From: Eurosta solidaginis
Taxonomy: Eukaryota; Arthropoda; Insecta; Diptera; Tephritidae
Direction of reading: 5' to 3'
Length of the DNA stretch: 64,000 nt
Assembly: GCF_040869045.1 (NCBI RefSeq)
Contig: NC_090320.1
Span: 144,978,941 to 145,042,940 of the forward strand
Below are positions 11,346-22,914 of the stretch, piece after piece. Each line of letters opens with the position of its first letter. The first letter of the stretch is position 1. A model generated the notes under the pieces. That model was given only the letters and a program-made list of their open reading frames with translations. It was not told the DNA's origin and made no database searches. Both the position numbers and the translations under genes were made by a program.

Positions 11346-12560
11346 TTGGTTAGATTTAGTTCCAGTTATAATGTTTAAAACTTTTCCATCAATTAATGTT
11401 AAAAATAATTTGAGTGACACTTTAACAGATTTTCCGTCAGAAATTCAAATTTGCATGTTTTTCAAAGCTTGGATCTCGTTTTTTAAATCCGAATCTTCCT
11501 TTAAAACAATTTCTTTTGTCTCCTTTGTGTATTCCAGCTTAATTGGCCTACAAAATTTTACAGATTGTGGTGTACGGTTGTCCCAAATTGGCGTTCCCGA
11601 TAAAAGTAGTAATCTTAAAGGAATAACTGTTGTAGCTAAAAGACAAGCATCGGAGCTATTTGAAGAACTGGGGTCATTAAATGTTTGCTTAAATTGAGCT
11701 TGTCCAGTGCTGCTATCAAATCCATAGCTCAATATTAGTTCAGAGCTTAAAATATCTCTTTTCTCCTCTTCCATTATAGCTAGGAAAACTTTTTTTTGCA
11801 TCTCAACGATTCTTTCTGCCGTGTGCTGTCAAATAGATTGCAACCAAACTTTGGCAAGGGTCTCATTTGATTCTATACCCTGAGCTCGACATTTCAATTT
11901 TGCGTCAATAATATTGCTATAGTGCGGATATATATCGCAGTTTCTTAATTTGTTTTCTTGTCGTATTGCATTGTACTGCTCTTTCGTAAAATTATTTTCG
12001 AGAAGAAAAGCTAAAGCGTCATCCGCAGAAAGTGGAATAGGCTTTTGGGAACACATTTTACGCATTTTTGCTGGCCTTGTTGGGCTTTTCATACTCTCTT
12101 TAAGGACTGCAGCTAAATCGGAATCACCTTGTTTCCGAGGTGATGTAGCCGCTGCACGAACGAGAAGATAAGTATCAGCTTTCTCAGTTCAAAGGTCTGC
12201 GGCTTCTTTTCTTTTTCCAAATTCTGATTTTTCGCTGAGCGGCAGACGTGGACGACCAATAATTGGAGTTGCTTTTTTTGAAGTCGCATCTATCACAATA
12301 TTCAATTCTGAATTTAGCCACGCATCGTTTTTGAAGATATCTAGCCTCCTGTGACATTTGTTCCACTTTTGAGCTAATTTTGCGCAAAAAAATGTAATGT
12401 TTGTTTAATTTTTTTTCTCTACTTCATCCGAAATTGTATTGTCTTTAATTTTGCCAACAATGTGTTTCCAAACGGCATCAAATTGTCCTTTTTTTGTGCA
12501 TTCTTTTCGCCATATTTCAAACAATTCTAATTTTTTTATACCGAGGTTAACTAAAGAAAA
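11346..12560 (-). pseudogene. RAG1/Transib-like transposase remnant (duplicate A)
   Basis: Read from 12560 leftwards: an N-terminal KLELFEIWRKECTKKGQFD block (~12540-12410), a GRPRLPLSEKSEFGKRKEA linker (~12250-12180), LENNFTKEQYNAIRQENK (12092-11829), then SYGFDSSTGQAQFKQTF with a possible first catalytic Asp and VKFCRPIKLEYTKETKE (11801-11445), and LTLIDGKVLNIITGTKSNQ (11420-11346). At 11346 it is cut by the Gypsy LTR, so the zinc motif and C-terminal Glu region are missing. Frame breaks occur near 12387, 12170, 11829 and 11430. It is the same family as 2750-4814. Confidence 0.55.
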
Positions 12561-13004
12561 GAGGTATTAAACGTAAATCGCAAGAAATCGCAATTTAAAA
12601 TAAATTGCAATTGACACATTATCTATTAATTAATCTACTTATGAAATTTGAAAGAGGTCAAAAAGGGGTCAAAATTTTATAGAGCTTACAGAAAGTCAAA
12701 GTTAGAGATAAATTGCACCGTTTTAAGGTTATGCAGACTATTAAGTTATTTACAAGTATAGCGACATATATAAAAAGCCTTTTAATTAAAATTATTTCTA
12801 CTTGTATCTTTATTTTCCATTTTAAATAAATCAATTATTGTTAACTCAATTCACAGCGCACACAGCTGTGTAACGGTTCTTTATATTTAGCATAAACAAA
12901 ATTCACGTGGCTTTTTTTGAAGTAATTCCAACTAAAAAACAACAAAAAATTATTTATAACGGCACTTTAATTTTATCACTTTTACACAGCAAAAGCTGCC
13001 ATTT
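12561..13004. other. Non-coding stretch between transposase and LINE (A)
   Basis: AT-rich sequence, probably the 5' end of the transposase-bearing element. It includes a palindromic CACACAGCTGTGT at 12860-12872. About 119 bp of it is absent from the matching place in duplicate B. No coding signal. Confidence 0.4.
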
Positions 13005-13111
13005 AACCTATAGTGGCTTGTAGGTCCCTGTACTCGTCCCGACACGCTTCTCTTTCCGCGGTCTTTGCGAGCTTAAACATTTCTTTTACCTGTCTTCTTA
13101 GAAGACTCAGC

Positions 13112-13996
13112 TCATGCTCCACCATGGCGGCTTTGCTTTTCTCTGAATCTTCTTAGAGGGCAAGCTTTGTTATACGCAGTCATAAGCGTCCTTGTTAGGA
13201 ATTCATTCGACTCCTCCAGTTCCTCCACATTAGCAACCTCTTTGGGGTGTCCCAGTTTTGTTTCTACATGTTTCTGGAATTTAGTCCGGTTCGTTGACCT
13301 AGGGTTTCTAAAGGTTCCTCCCTTCTCTACCCTCTTTAGGGGGATGCTGAAGCTGATATATGCATGGTCGGAGAAGGATGGTCTATCAATAACCATCCAA
13401 TCATACCTTGATATATCACGCTCGGAGCTCAATGTAATATCCAGAACATTGCTGGATGTTGGACCAATCTATGTAGGCACATTTTCCCTGTTGGCTATCT
13501 GCAAATTGGTTTGCAGGATGTAACAAAATAGAGATTCGCCTCTCTCGTTCTTATCTGCTCCTCCCAACGCGTTGTGGTGCGCATTTGCTTCTGCGCCTAT
13601 GACCAACCGCCCTTTGCGCCCTTCCTCCTGTACTAGCCTTTTGGACTCCATCGGTGGAACCTCCGCATCATGGGCCATGTAGCAGGGCGCCAGGATAAAT
13701 GTCTGCTTATTCTTTTGCTCAACGGCCACCGCTACGAGATCCTCAGTGGTGTAATTAGGCAGCATATATGAATGCAACCGTTTCCTTACCATTACTACAG
13801 CTCGCACCCGTCCTTCCGTTTGCGCGTAGTAAACGACAAACCCGCGCGCGCTAAGTCCAGAAACCTTTCCTCCCGATGAGAGCCACGGCTCCTGGATCAG
13901 CGCCACTTCAAACGAACCCTCCTCAAGGGTTAGGAGGAGTTCGCTCGACGCCCCTTTACTGTGTTGGAGGTTTATCTGTAGGCCTCGCAGCACCAT
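13112..13996 (-). pseudogene. LINE ORF2 endonuclease (APE type), one stop codon
   Basis: The frame starts at 13996 with MVLRGLQINLQHSKGASSE, typical of insect LINE endonucleases, followed by VALIQEPWLSSGGKVSGL (the QEPW region holds the catalytic Glu). It continues through RLVIGAEANAHHNALGG (N-A-H-H pocket) and SDHAYISF, the C-terminal D-H catalytic pair. An in-frame TAG at 13466-13468, in NVPT*IGPTSS where Trp is likely, interrupts it, and the frame stays open to 13112. Asp in the usual GDFNAHH is Ala here (IGAEANAHH). The endonuclease would nick the target DNA for reverse transcription. It overlaps the ORF1 stop by 41 bases. Confidence 0.8.
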
Positions 13997-15268
13997 TGGG
14001 CTGTTTGTCCCCCTCCAGCACCTTCGTCTTGACGTCGTCGTCCTCCCCTTGCCCTTTTGGTTTAGAGTATTCGAGGCCTCCTTCAGTCTCTCGTGACTGT
14101 TGTGCCGGGTGTTCCTCTGTGCGAGTCACAGCACCATTAAGCGGTTGGTCCTCCTCTTCTAGCACGTTCGTGGTGACGTCGGGGACCTCCACCTGTCTTT
14201 TTTCCCTTAGGCTTTTGAAGTCCTTTTCGACTTTGCCCACCTCTAGCGTGTTGGGGTTTTTATCCTCGGGACTTCTTTTCCTGAGTCGCATGAAAATTTT
14301 GCCAGTGCCAAAGGCCATTTTGCCAAGCTGCGTGTACAAAATATCCTCCGCCTGCTTGTTTATTTGGAAGATGTAGAAGTGACCATCCTCGGTAGGCCGA
14401 GATACAGTAAGTACCTTCCAATCCTGTGTCGGTATGTTCGGATTCTGATTCTGCAGAAGTCGCAGTGTATCCTCCGACTCCATCACGCATGGTATCCATA
14501 CCCTAACTTTTGGTACCGTGGGGATTTGCGCTTTATCCACCACCTCAAACCTTTGGAGTTTTGGAACCACTTCCTCCATCCACCGCAAGCTCGCGATGTT
14601 GTCGCACGCTATCATCTTCACATAATTATACCATCCCCCCGAATCAAAGGTTGGGAGGGGCTTACTTGGTTGTTCCCGCATCATCTTAACCATTAAGCTA
14701 ATAAGCTCCCTTTCCACAGATCTCCACCTTTCAGTAGTCATTTGTCCGATAGGACTGCTACGATCAACCAGCGCCACAGTCAGTGACTGCTTTGCCACAT
14801 CACTCATCTTCTCGGGAAAATCAGGAGTCTTAGTGTTATCTGCCTTTGGTACCTCCGAGAAACCGGAGTCTTAGCGTTAACTCCCTTTAGAGCCTCCGAT
14901 AAAGCCGGAGTCTTAGCATTATCTCCCTTTGGCTTATCTCTTATTTCCGTAGTTGGAACTTCCCTTTGACTCGCAGCTTTCGCGGTAGTTGCTACCTCGC
15001 TATTGGAGCCCATCTGTCTTACAGCTTTGGGCCTACTTGTCTTGTCTATGCGATTGCCCTGCCTCGTGGCTCTAGGACTGGGTCCTTTCTGCCTCTTGAA
15101 AGCAGGCTTGTCGCCTTCCGCCGAACGTTGCCTCTTCATTCTGCCATTCGACGCTTGTTCCTCCTCGCACCGGTTGCAGAACCGAGGGTTTCTCGCAGCA
15201 AACCTTTTGAACTGCCTTCGACCTACTTCTACCGCTTTATGGGCCCATTCCAAGCGCTCGATCTCCAC
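13956..15268 (-). pseudogene. LINE ORF1 (nucleic-acid-binding, DUF4780-like)
   Basis: The C-terminal 283 codons (14807-13956) hold a block running from VRVWIP to FGTGKIFMRL with LLQNQNPNIPTQDWKVL inside. I match this to the DUF4780 domain found in insect LINE ORF1 proteins. The N-terminal part (15268-14804) is basic, with CNRCEEEQ and an FKRQKGPSP segment, then three imperfect repeats around N-[AT]-KTP (KGDNAKTP, KGVNAKTP, and NTKTP after the frame change). The two parts lie in different frames, so one frameshift near 14858 broke a single ORF1. The acidic tail (14200-13960) is repetitive. Confidence 0.7.
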
Positions 15269-15309
15269 TTATGTTGTGTCGACCACTGCTCCCAAGTGTT
15301 GTACAATTC

Positions 15310-15744
15310 TTAGTACTGCAAGAGAGCTCTTTTACATCCTCTGTTCCGTACCCTTCTCCACTCTTCTACTCTGTTTTCATTTGTGTGCTTCTCCAACACG
15401 GAGTTCATTGAATCAGCACTACTCTCGCTCCCCGAGTCCGACGCACCGTTTAATTCGTATTTGTCGTCCTTGGATTGCGGGTCAGTCCTCCTCTTTACAT
15501 CGTCCTTATTACAATCAGGTAATGAGTCGTTCATCTTGGTTGTACGACCACCTGCCCGACAAGGCGGGCTCAGCGGTCCAATATTATATACGGGGAAAGA
15601 ACCGTCCGCCACAGCAGCGCCCCTTACTGTGGTAAGGCCATAAATACTTCCCGAGGTGGCCCGGTATCGGGAAGGCTCCGTTCGAATACAGTCGAATTTA
15701 TCTCCTGGCTGCAAATCGTCCAATAAGCACGGTCCGCATAACAC
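15310..15744 (-). other. LINE 5' region with Ser/Asp-rich frame
   Basis: A 144-codon frame lies upstream of ORF1 in the same LINE. The more likely start is the internal Met of MNDSLPDCNKDD (15534), followed by a Ser/Asp/Glu-rich tract. It may be the true ORF1 N-terminus shifted out of frame; the sequence between 15310 and 15268 contains no splice signal I trust. In duplicate B, ~260 bp across 15575-15835 is missing. Confidence 0.45.
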
Positions 15745-15911
15745 CCTGGATTAGGGGGTTGGCAGTTCTTGGTCGCCGACATCCCGCCGCCCTCATATGA
15801 GGCGAAACGGCGTAGATGTCAGTCCTAAACAGCTCCGCCTCATAGTCGGGCGCTATGGAGTTCGGCTAAGCCCTCACACCAACGGCAAGGTGCCTACCCT
15901 AGTGAGGGTTA

Positions 15912-16373
15912 AAATTGAGCAAGATGTAACAAATTTTCATTCAATTTAACAGTTAAGAGATTGTTTATTGAGTCGCCACTTAGATTTGCTCTTTGTTTTG
16001 TAAGGATAGTTTGTAACAGACACCTGACTAGAAGGAACTGCCAATGCTATCAGCATTAATCCACGAATGTCCCTGTCCGCCGCAGAGCCTTTTCAGTATT
16101 CGAGAACATTGTATGAAATGGAGTCCTCTCATGATATGCCAACTTCTCCAGTTTCTGTCGAATGGTTATGTATGTTGGTAATGTATCATTTTTTTGTAGA
16201 TTATATTCTTCCTCTAAATCTCCATACGGGTCATCAGGCTGTTTATTTACAAAGCTAGAAGCTCTGTCACTACATGCTTCATTAGAAAAGTTGTTAACTG
16301 ATTGTATTTGCATAAGTCTTCAATATTTGTGCCTAAAAAAATTTAAATTCGATTACACGCGAATGTCCATTTA
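15912..16373 (-). pseudogene. hAT transposase C-terminus (duplicate A)
   Basis: Minus-strand translation across 16313-15950 gives PYGDLEEEYNL and, in the next frame, VLEY*KGS... then LIALAVPSSQVSV. That is the start of the hAT dimerisation domain, normally followed by ERAFS, but here by unrelated residues, so the C-terminus is degenerate or truncated by the LINE at 15910. The rest of the gene lies next to duplicate B at 25990-27334, which makes this copy an orphan created by the tandem duplication. About 34 bp of the upstream gene is missing here compared with B. Confidence 0.65.
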
Positions 16374-16823
16374 GGCTACGTTTATGATCGAGCGTAATCG
16401 CATCGCGCGATGCGACAGGAAACGCTCCATCGCTTGTTACATTTTCGCTAGCGTTATCGCTGGCGATTGAGTGTTTCTAGTAGAGCGAAATCGCAAGCGA
16501 ATGCTCAACAATATAACTCAAAATCTTTTTATTCACGTTGTGGCAGTGTAGAGAAAGCAACATGCGTACATTAACTCGTAAAATTTTATAATTAGAAAAT
16601 AGCTCTTTATTACGAAAAAAATATTTAAAAAGTATACATAAGAAAAAGCTCCCAAGCTTTTCAATTATATTGCGATTATGGTAATCTGCATGTCGCAAAT
16701 TCCACAAACACTGCTTGTCACGTACCAGGGATGGGCGTTATCAACAAATTTGAATAACGATTGACGAAAAAATAAAAAATTTATTTTTATTCATTATTCA
16801 AGAAATCTTGAAAAAATATGCAC

Positions 16824-17930
16824 CCCTATTCTGCATTTCGATTTCGTTCCCGTTCTACGCTCCGCTTAAATCGAAGTTGGGTATTCTGCATTAGGACGGA
16901 ATCGTAACGAGAAGAGGAAGATCAAATGATTTTTCGAAATCAGCTGTCTGTACGGAATGTGTGAACACTGGAACAAAATAAATTGAGGAAAATTTGTAAA
17001 AAAACACTGAAAAACTTTTATATTTTATTATCCAAGCCATTTTGTACAAAGAAAAGGAATAGAATATATTGCCGCCGTGTTATAGTTTTTGAGTGAAGTG
17101 CTTTCATAATTGTAAGTGTGTTTTGTCGTTCTTTTGTCCAATTCCCTGCCGTGGCCACCAAGTTTTATTAAAACGGATTCCTGCACGAATATAGTTGACA
17201 TTTTCTGAATTTTATGAATGCTAATTTCATTGCAGTGGCCTAAAATACTTTATGAAGATTTATTTATTCTTTCCGCAAGAATTGTTTACGTTTTCGCTTC
17301 AACTTCCTCTACTCCGGCAGCTTGCTTTGGAATATAACTGAACCCAACGAACAGGCACAAATTATAGCTGTCTATTATAATGGAATCAATAGCCGCGGCA
17401 TTATTTATGGAGTTGGAAAGCAACGCATACGAAAATGGCCAGACGAGAATGGAAAGGCAAATATTGCGAGATTTGTGTAATCCATTTGAGATAAGTGACG
17501 AATTGTAAGAAATTTAACTTAAAAGTGGTAAAGTTTAATGACTTATTTTCTTATTTAGGTTAAAAAAAACTTTCGACTTAATAAGGATGCTTTCAAGTAT
17601 GTGTTAGATACTTTTGCGGGGCAAATACGTCCAAGGACTTCGACATCGACATGTTGTTTTTGACCTGGAAATATATAAAAAACAATCATCAAGCCTTTTA
17701 CGTTTCTCAACAAGTTTTACTTACATTTTTGTTAAACTTCTGTTATAAATTAATAAAAAAATAAAAAGAAAATATTTTTCCGCCTACTAATTTGCAACTT
17801 AGAAAAACGGAACTACGATCGAAATGCAGAATACACAAAATCGAACGATTCGAAGTTGGATCGAAAGAGATTGGAATACAGAATACCAAAATTGCCAAAT
17901 CGAAAAAAATCCAATCCAAGTCGAAATGCA
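16824..17930 (+). mobile_element. Harbinger-like element, truncated at right TIR (duplicate A)
   Basis: Starts CCCTATTCTGCATTTCGA at 16824 and follows copy B closely to AAATGCA at 17930, where the duplication junction removes the last 8 bases of the right TIR. Confidence 0.65.
17380..17660 (+). pseudogene. Harbinger transposase N-terminal fragment with intron
   Basis: Exon 1 (17380-17504) encodes MESIAAALFMELESN...ISDE. A 54-bp GT-AG intron (GTAAG at 17505, TTTAG at 17558) separates it from exon 2, which in one frame reads FRLNKDAFKYVLDTFAGQ. The frame does not join cleanly; one base too many or too few in the A8 run at 17562-17569 explains it. The remainder of the transposase is missing. 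The copy at 24422-24702 is the same. Confidence 0.55.
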
Positions 17931-18737
17931 AAATGATTGAATTCAATGGGTAAAGCGAAGATTTGAAAACACGGCAGGCATACAACAAATGTATGTACGA
18001 GATTAGGTACATTGTTCGTTATGTATATTAGGGCTCCCGAAAATTGGGATATGAAATGCCGGGATAGCAGAATATCCTACATGATGGAAAGTATGCATAT
18101 ATATATATACATATTTACAAACCATAGGCATGATAATGGAAGAAGGGAAAACGTATGTTAGCATATAAGCGTATGTATATACTAATAGAATCCAGCGAAA
18201 GTAGCGTTAGACTAGTATTCGATTTTGAATTTCTACATTTTATAATTGTTATAATTGTTATTGTTAAATTACTGACTGCTTGCGCGCAGTCCTACATAAT
18301 TTTATAACGGAGGAATTATTGCAGATGAATTGTTTTTAGGAAATAACCGTCCGCCGGCGTACGAAATCGTATATAAGGGCGACAAGTTAGCTTGTAAGAT
18401 CAGAAGCTAGGATATAGGCATATGAGTCAGTGGGCTTCTACCACTGACCAGAACACGACCTGAAGAGTTCTACTTCATTTCGTGATTAGTTTTATATTCA
18501 GTAGGAGGTTTCTACTCCAACTGACGGAGGCTTAGCAGAGAAGTTCTACCTCAGCTACTCTTATCTAGATAGGGACAGAGAATAGGAGTAGCTATTGAGG
18601 ACAATAAATTTTTAAATAAACCTTATAACGTTTTCGGAACTCCTTTGTTTATTTATTTCAATCGGAATAGGTTCTCCCACCAACCATAGGAACCCTGGAC
18701 GGACTGGGCATACCTCAGCAGAAATAAGTCCGTCACA

Positions 18738-19952
18738 TTGGTTAGATTTAGTTCCAGTTATAATGTTTAAAACTTTTCCATCAATTAGTGTTAAAAATAA
18801 TTTGAGTGACACTTTAACAGATTTTCCGTCAGCAATTCAAATTTGCATGTTTTTCAAAGCTTGGGTCTCGTTTTTTAAATCCGAATCTTCCTTTAAAACA
18901 ATTTCTTTTGTCTCCTTTGTGTATTCCAGCTTAATTGGCCTACAAAATTTTACAGATTGTGGTGTACGGTTGTCCCAAATTGGCGTTCCCGATAAAAGTA
19001 GTAATCTTAAAGGAATAACTGTTGTAGCTAAAAGACAAGCATCGGAGCTATTTGAAGAACTGGGGTCATTAAATGTTTGCTTAAATTGAGCTTGTCCAGT
19101 GCTGCTATCAAATCCATAGCTCAATATTAGTTCAGAGCTTAAAATATCTCTTTTCTCCTCTTCCATTATAGCTAGGAAAACTTCTTTTTGCATCTCAACG
19201 ATTCTTTCTGCCGTGTGCTGTCAAATAGATTGCAACCAAACTTTGGCAAGGGTCTCATTTGATTCTATACCCTGAGCTCGACATTTCAATTTTGCGTTAA
19301 TAATATTGCTATAGTGCGGATATATATCGCAGTTTCTTAATTTGTTTTCTTGTCGTATTGCATTGTACTGCTCTTTCGTAAAATTATTTTCGAGAAGAAA
19401 AGCTAAAGCGTCATCCGCAGAAAGTGGAATAGGCTTTTGGGAACACATTTTACGCATTTTTGCTGGCCTTGTTGGGCTTTTCATACTCTCTTTAAGGACT
19501 GCAGCTAAATCGGAATCACCTTGTTTCCGAGGTGATGTTGCCGCTGCACGAACGAGAAGATAAGTATCAGCTTTCTCAGTTCAAAGGTCTGCGGCTTCTT
19601 TTCTTTTTCCAAATTCTGATTTTTCGCTGAGCGGCAGACGTGGACGACCAATAATTGGAGTTGCTTTTTTTGAAGTCGCATCTATCACAATATTCAATTC
19701 TGAATTTAGCCACGCATCGTTTTTGAAGATATCTAGCCTCCTGTGACATTTGTTCCACTTTTGAGCTAATTTTACGCAAAAAAATGTAATGTTTGTTTAA
19801 TTTTTTTTCTCTACTTCATCCGAAATTGTATTGTCTTTAATTTTGCCAACAATGTGTTTCCAAACGGCATCAAATTGTCCTTTTTTTGTGCATTCTTTTC
19901 GCCATATTTCAAACAATTCTAATTTTTTTATACCGAGGTTAACTAAAGAAAA
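18738..19952 (-). pseudogene. RAG1/Transib-like transposase remnant (duplicate B)
   Basis: Duplicate of 11346-12560 with the same block order, the same truncation by LTR sequence at 18737 and the same frame breaks. Only scattered substitutions separate the copies, for example Asp versus Asn in the SNIIDAKLKC/SNIINAKLKC segment and Glu versus Thr in the LKNEIQALK/LKNETQALK segment. Shared damage shows decay preceded the duplication. Confidence 0.55.
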
Positions 19953-20384
19953 GAGGTATTAAACGTAAATCGCAAGAAATCGCAATTTAAAATAAATTGC
20001 AATTGACACATTATCTATTAATTAATCTACTTATGAAATTTGAAAGAGGTCAAAAGGGGTCAAAATTTTATAGAGCTTACAGAAAGTCAAAGTTAGATAT
20101 AAATTGCACCGTTTTAAGGTTATGCTGTGCGCACACAGCTGTGTAACGGTTCTTTATATTTAGCATAAACAAAATTCACGTGGCTTTTGTTGAAGTAATT
20201 CCAACTAAAAAACAACAAAAAATTATTTATAACGGCACTTTAATTTTATCACTTTTACACAGCAAAAGCTGCCATTTAACCTATAGTGGCTTGTAGATCC
20301 CTGTACTCGTCCCGACACGCTTCTCTTTCCGCGGTCTTTGCGAGCTTAAACATTTCTTTTACCTGTCTTCTTAGAAGACTCAGC

Positions 20385-21269
20385 TCATGCTCCACCATGG
20401 CGGCTTTGCTTTTCTCTGAATCTTCTTAGAGGGCAAGCTTTGTTATACGCAGTCATAAGCGTCCTTGTTAGGAATTCATTCGACTCCTCCAGTTCCTCCA
20501 CATTAGCAACCTCTTTGGGGTGTCCCAGTTTTGTTTCTACATGTTTCTGGAATTTAGTCCGGTTCGTTGACCTAGGGTTTCTAAAGGTTCCTCCCTTCTC
20601 TACCCTCTTTAGGGGGACGCTGAAGCTGATATATGCATGGTCGGAGAAGGATGGTCTATCAATAACCATCCAATCATACCTTGATATATCACGCTCGGAG
20701 CTCAATGTAATATCCAGAACATTGCTGGATGTTGGACCAATCTATGTAGGCACATTTTCCCTGTTGGCTATCTGCAAATTGGTTTGCAGGATGTAACAAA
20801 ATAGAGATTCGCCTCTCTCGTTCTTATCTGCTCCTCCCCACGCGTTGTGGTGCGCATTTGCTTCTGCGCCTATGACCAACCGCCCTTTGCGCCCTTCCTC
20901 CTGTACTAGCCTTTTGGACTCCATCGGTGGAACCTCCGCATCATGGGCCATGTAGCAGGGCGCCAGGATAAATGTCTGCTTATTCTTTTGCTCAACGGCC
21001 ACCGCTACGAGATCCTCAGTGGTGTAATTAGGCAGCATATATGAATGCAACCGTTTCCTTACCATTACTACAGCTCGCACCCGTCCTTCCGTTTGCGCGT
21101 AGTAAACGACAAACCCGCGCGCGCTAAGTCCTGAAACCTTTCCTCCCGATGAGAGCCACGGCTCCTGGATCAGCGCCACTTCAAACGAACCCTCCTCAAG
21201 GGTTAGGAGGAGTTCGCTCGACGCCCCTTTACTGTGTTGGAGGTTTATCTGTAGGCCTCGCAGCACCAT
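20385..21269 (-). pseudogene. LINE ORF2 endonuclease, duplicate B
   Basis: Same architecture as 13112-13996: QINLQHSK start, QEPW, NAHHNAWGG, in-frame TAG, and SDHAYISF near the end. A Trp stands where copy A has Leu in NAHHNA[WL]GG, and Val replaces Ile at the SFSVPLK position. The shared TAG dates the inactivation before the duplication. Confidence 0.8.
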
Positions 21270-22532
21270 TGGGCTGTTTGTCCCCCTCCAGCACCTTCGT
21301 CTTGACGTCGTCGTCCTCCCCTTGCCCTTTTGGTTTAGAGTATTCGAGGCCTCCTTCAGTCTCTCGTGACTGTTGTGCCGGGTGTTCCTCTGTGCGAGTC
21401 ACAGCACCATTAAGCGGTTGGTCCTCCTCTTCCAGCACGTTCGTGGTGACGTCGGGGACCTCCACCTGTCTTTTTTCCCTTAGGCTTTTGAAGTCCTTTT
21501 CGACTTTGCCCTTCTCTAGCGTGTTGGGGTTTTTATCCTCGGGACTTCTTTTCCTGAGTCGCATGAAAATTTTGCCAGTGCCAAAGGCCATTTTGCCAAG
21601 CTGCGTGTACAAAATATCCTCCGCCTGCTTGTTTATTTGGAAGATGTAGAAGTGACCATCCTCGGTAGGCCGAGATACAGTAAGTACCTTCCAATCCTGT
21701 GTCGGTATGTTCGGATTCTGATTCTGCAGAAGTCGCAGTGTATCCTCCGACTCCATCACGCATGGTATCCATACCCTAACTTTTGGTACCGTGGGGATTT
21801 GCGCTTTATCCACCACCTCAAACCTTTGGAGTTTTGGAACCACTTCCTCCATCCACCGCAAGCTCGCGATGTTGTCGCACGCTATCATCTTCACATAATT
21901 ATACCATCCCCCCGAATCAAAGGTTGGGAGGGGCTTACTTGGTTGTTCCCGCATCATCTTAACCATTAAGCTAATAAGCTCCCTTTCCACAGATCTCCAC
22001 CTTTCAGTAGTCATTTGTCCGATAGGACTGCTACGATCAACCAGCGCCACAGTCAGTGACTGCTTTGCCACATCACTCATCTTCTCGGGAAAATCAGGAG
22101 TCTTAGTGTTATCTGCCTTTGGTACCTCCGAGAAACCGGACTCTTAGCGTTAACTCCCTTTAGAGCCTCCGATAAAGCCGGAGTCTTAGCATTATCTCCC
22201 TTTGGCTTATCTCTTATTTCCGTAGTTGGAACTTCCCTTTGACTCGCAGCTTTCGCGGTAGTTGCTACCTCGCTATTGGAGCCCATCTGTTTGGGCCTAC
22301 TTGTCTTGTCTATGCGATTGCCCTGCCTCGTGGCTCTAGGACTGGGTCCTTTCTGCCTCTTGAAAGCAGGCTTGTCGCCTTCCGCCGAACGTTGCCTCTT
22401 CATTCTGCCATTCGACGCTTGTTCCTCCTCGCACCGGTTGCAGAACCGAGGGTTTCTCGCAGCAAACCTTTTGAACTGCCTTCGACCTACTTCTACCGCT
22501 TTATGGGCCCATTCCAAGCGCTCGATCTCCAC
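21229..22532 (-). pseudogene. LINE ORF1, duplicate B
   Basis: As for 13956-15268: a basic N-terminus with CNRCEEEQ, KTP repeats, a frameshift near 22130 and a DUF4780-like block with QNPNIPTQDWKVL. It differs by a 3-residue deletion and a few substitutions (for example LEKGKVEKD versus LEVGKVEKD). Confidence 0.7.
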
Positions 22533-22914
22533 TTCTGTTGTGTCGACCCTGCTCCCAAGTGTTGTACAATTCTTAGTACTGCAAGAGAGCTCTTTTACAT
22601 CCTCTGTTCCGTACCCTTCTCCACTCTTCTACTCTGTTTTCATTTGTGTGCTTCTCCAACACGGAGTTCATTGAATCAGCACTACTCTCGCTCCCCGAGT
22701 CCGACGCACCGTTTAATTCGTATTTGTCGTCCTTGGATTGCGAGTCAGTCCTCCTCTTTACATCGTCCTTATTACAATCAGGTAATGAGTCGTTCATCTT
22801 GGTTGTACGACCACCTGCCCGACAAGGCGGGCTCAGCTCCGCCTCATAGTCGGGCGCTATGGAGTTCGGCTAAGCCCTCACACCAACGGCAAGGTGCCTA
22901 CCCTAGTGAGGGTT

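Larger units (their letters stand above)
13005..15910 (-). mobile_element. LOA-type LINE, 5' half (duplicate A)
   Basis: The element reads right to left: a GC-rich 5' untranslated region (15910-15745), ORF1, then ORF2 endonuclease, stopping at ~13005 before the reverse transcriptase. Loss of the 3' end is the reverse of usual 5' truncation, so a later deletion or insertion removed RT and RNase H. The family is probably the same as the RT/RNase H copies at 6150-7649 and 57856-60275, but no overlap exists here to prove it. Confidence 0.75.
10539..17930. repeat. Tandem duplication, copy A (7,392 bp)
   Basis: From AAATGATTGAATTC at 10539 the sequence is repeated from 17931 with roughly 99% identity by eye. 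The unit holds the end of the Gypsy LTR, a RAG1/Transib-like transposase, a LOA-type LINE, a hAT C-terminus, and parts of two inverted-repeat elements. Copy A lacks about 38 bp present in copy B (near 16364 and 16499). The A/B junction at 17930/17931 joins the Harbinger-like terminal repeat to LTR-internal sequence with no clear microhomology. Confidence 0.85.
16374..17930. mobile_element. TTA-flanked element, left part only (duplicate A)
   Basis: Begins TTA|GGCTACGTTTATGATC as in copy B and stops at the duplication junction 17930, so the right terminal repeat is absent. It contains the Harbinger-like element's left part (16824 onwards). Evidence is the near-identical copy at 23412. Confidence 0.75.
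20278..22914 (-). mobile_element. LOA-type LINE, 5' half (duplicate B)
   Basis: Duplicate of 13005-15910. ORF1 lies at 21229-22532 and endonuclease at 20385-21269, with the same TAG stop at 20739-20741 and the same ORF1 frameshift. Private changes are a 9-bp deletion in ORF1 (AVR removed before QMGSNSE), a Gly-Trp-Gly instead of Gly-Leu-Gly after NAHHNA (the family-like Trp is kept here), and the 260-bp deletion in the 5' region. Confidence 0.75.

Noticed and set aside
13876..14376. 166-codon plus-strand open frame rich in Ser/Pro/Cys (also 21149-21649)
   Set aside because: Antisense shadow of LINE ORF1/ORF2, no domain, no independent support.
14966..15635. Plus-strand frames of 115-225 codons opposite LINE ORF1
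   Set aside because: Antisense to a recognised LINE; their lengths differ between the duplicates because of indels.
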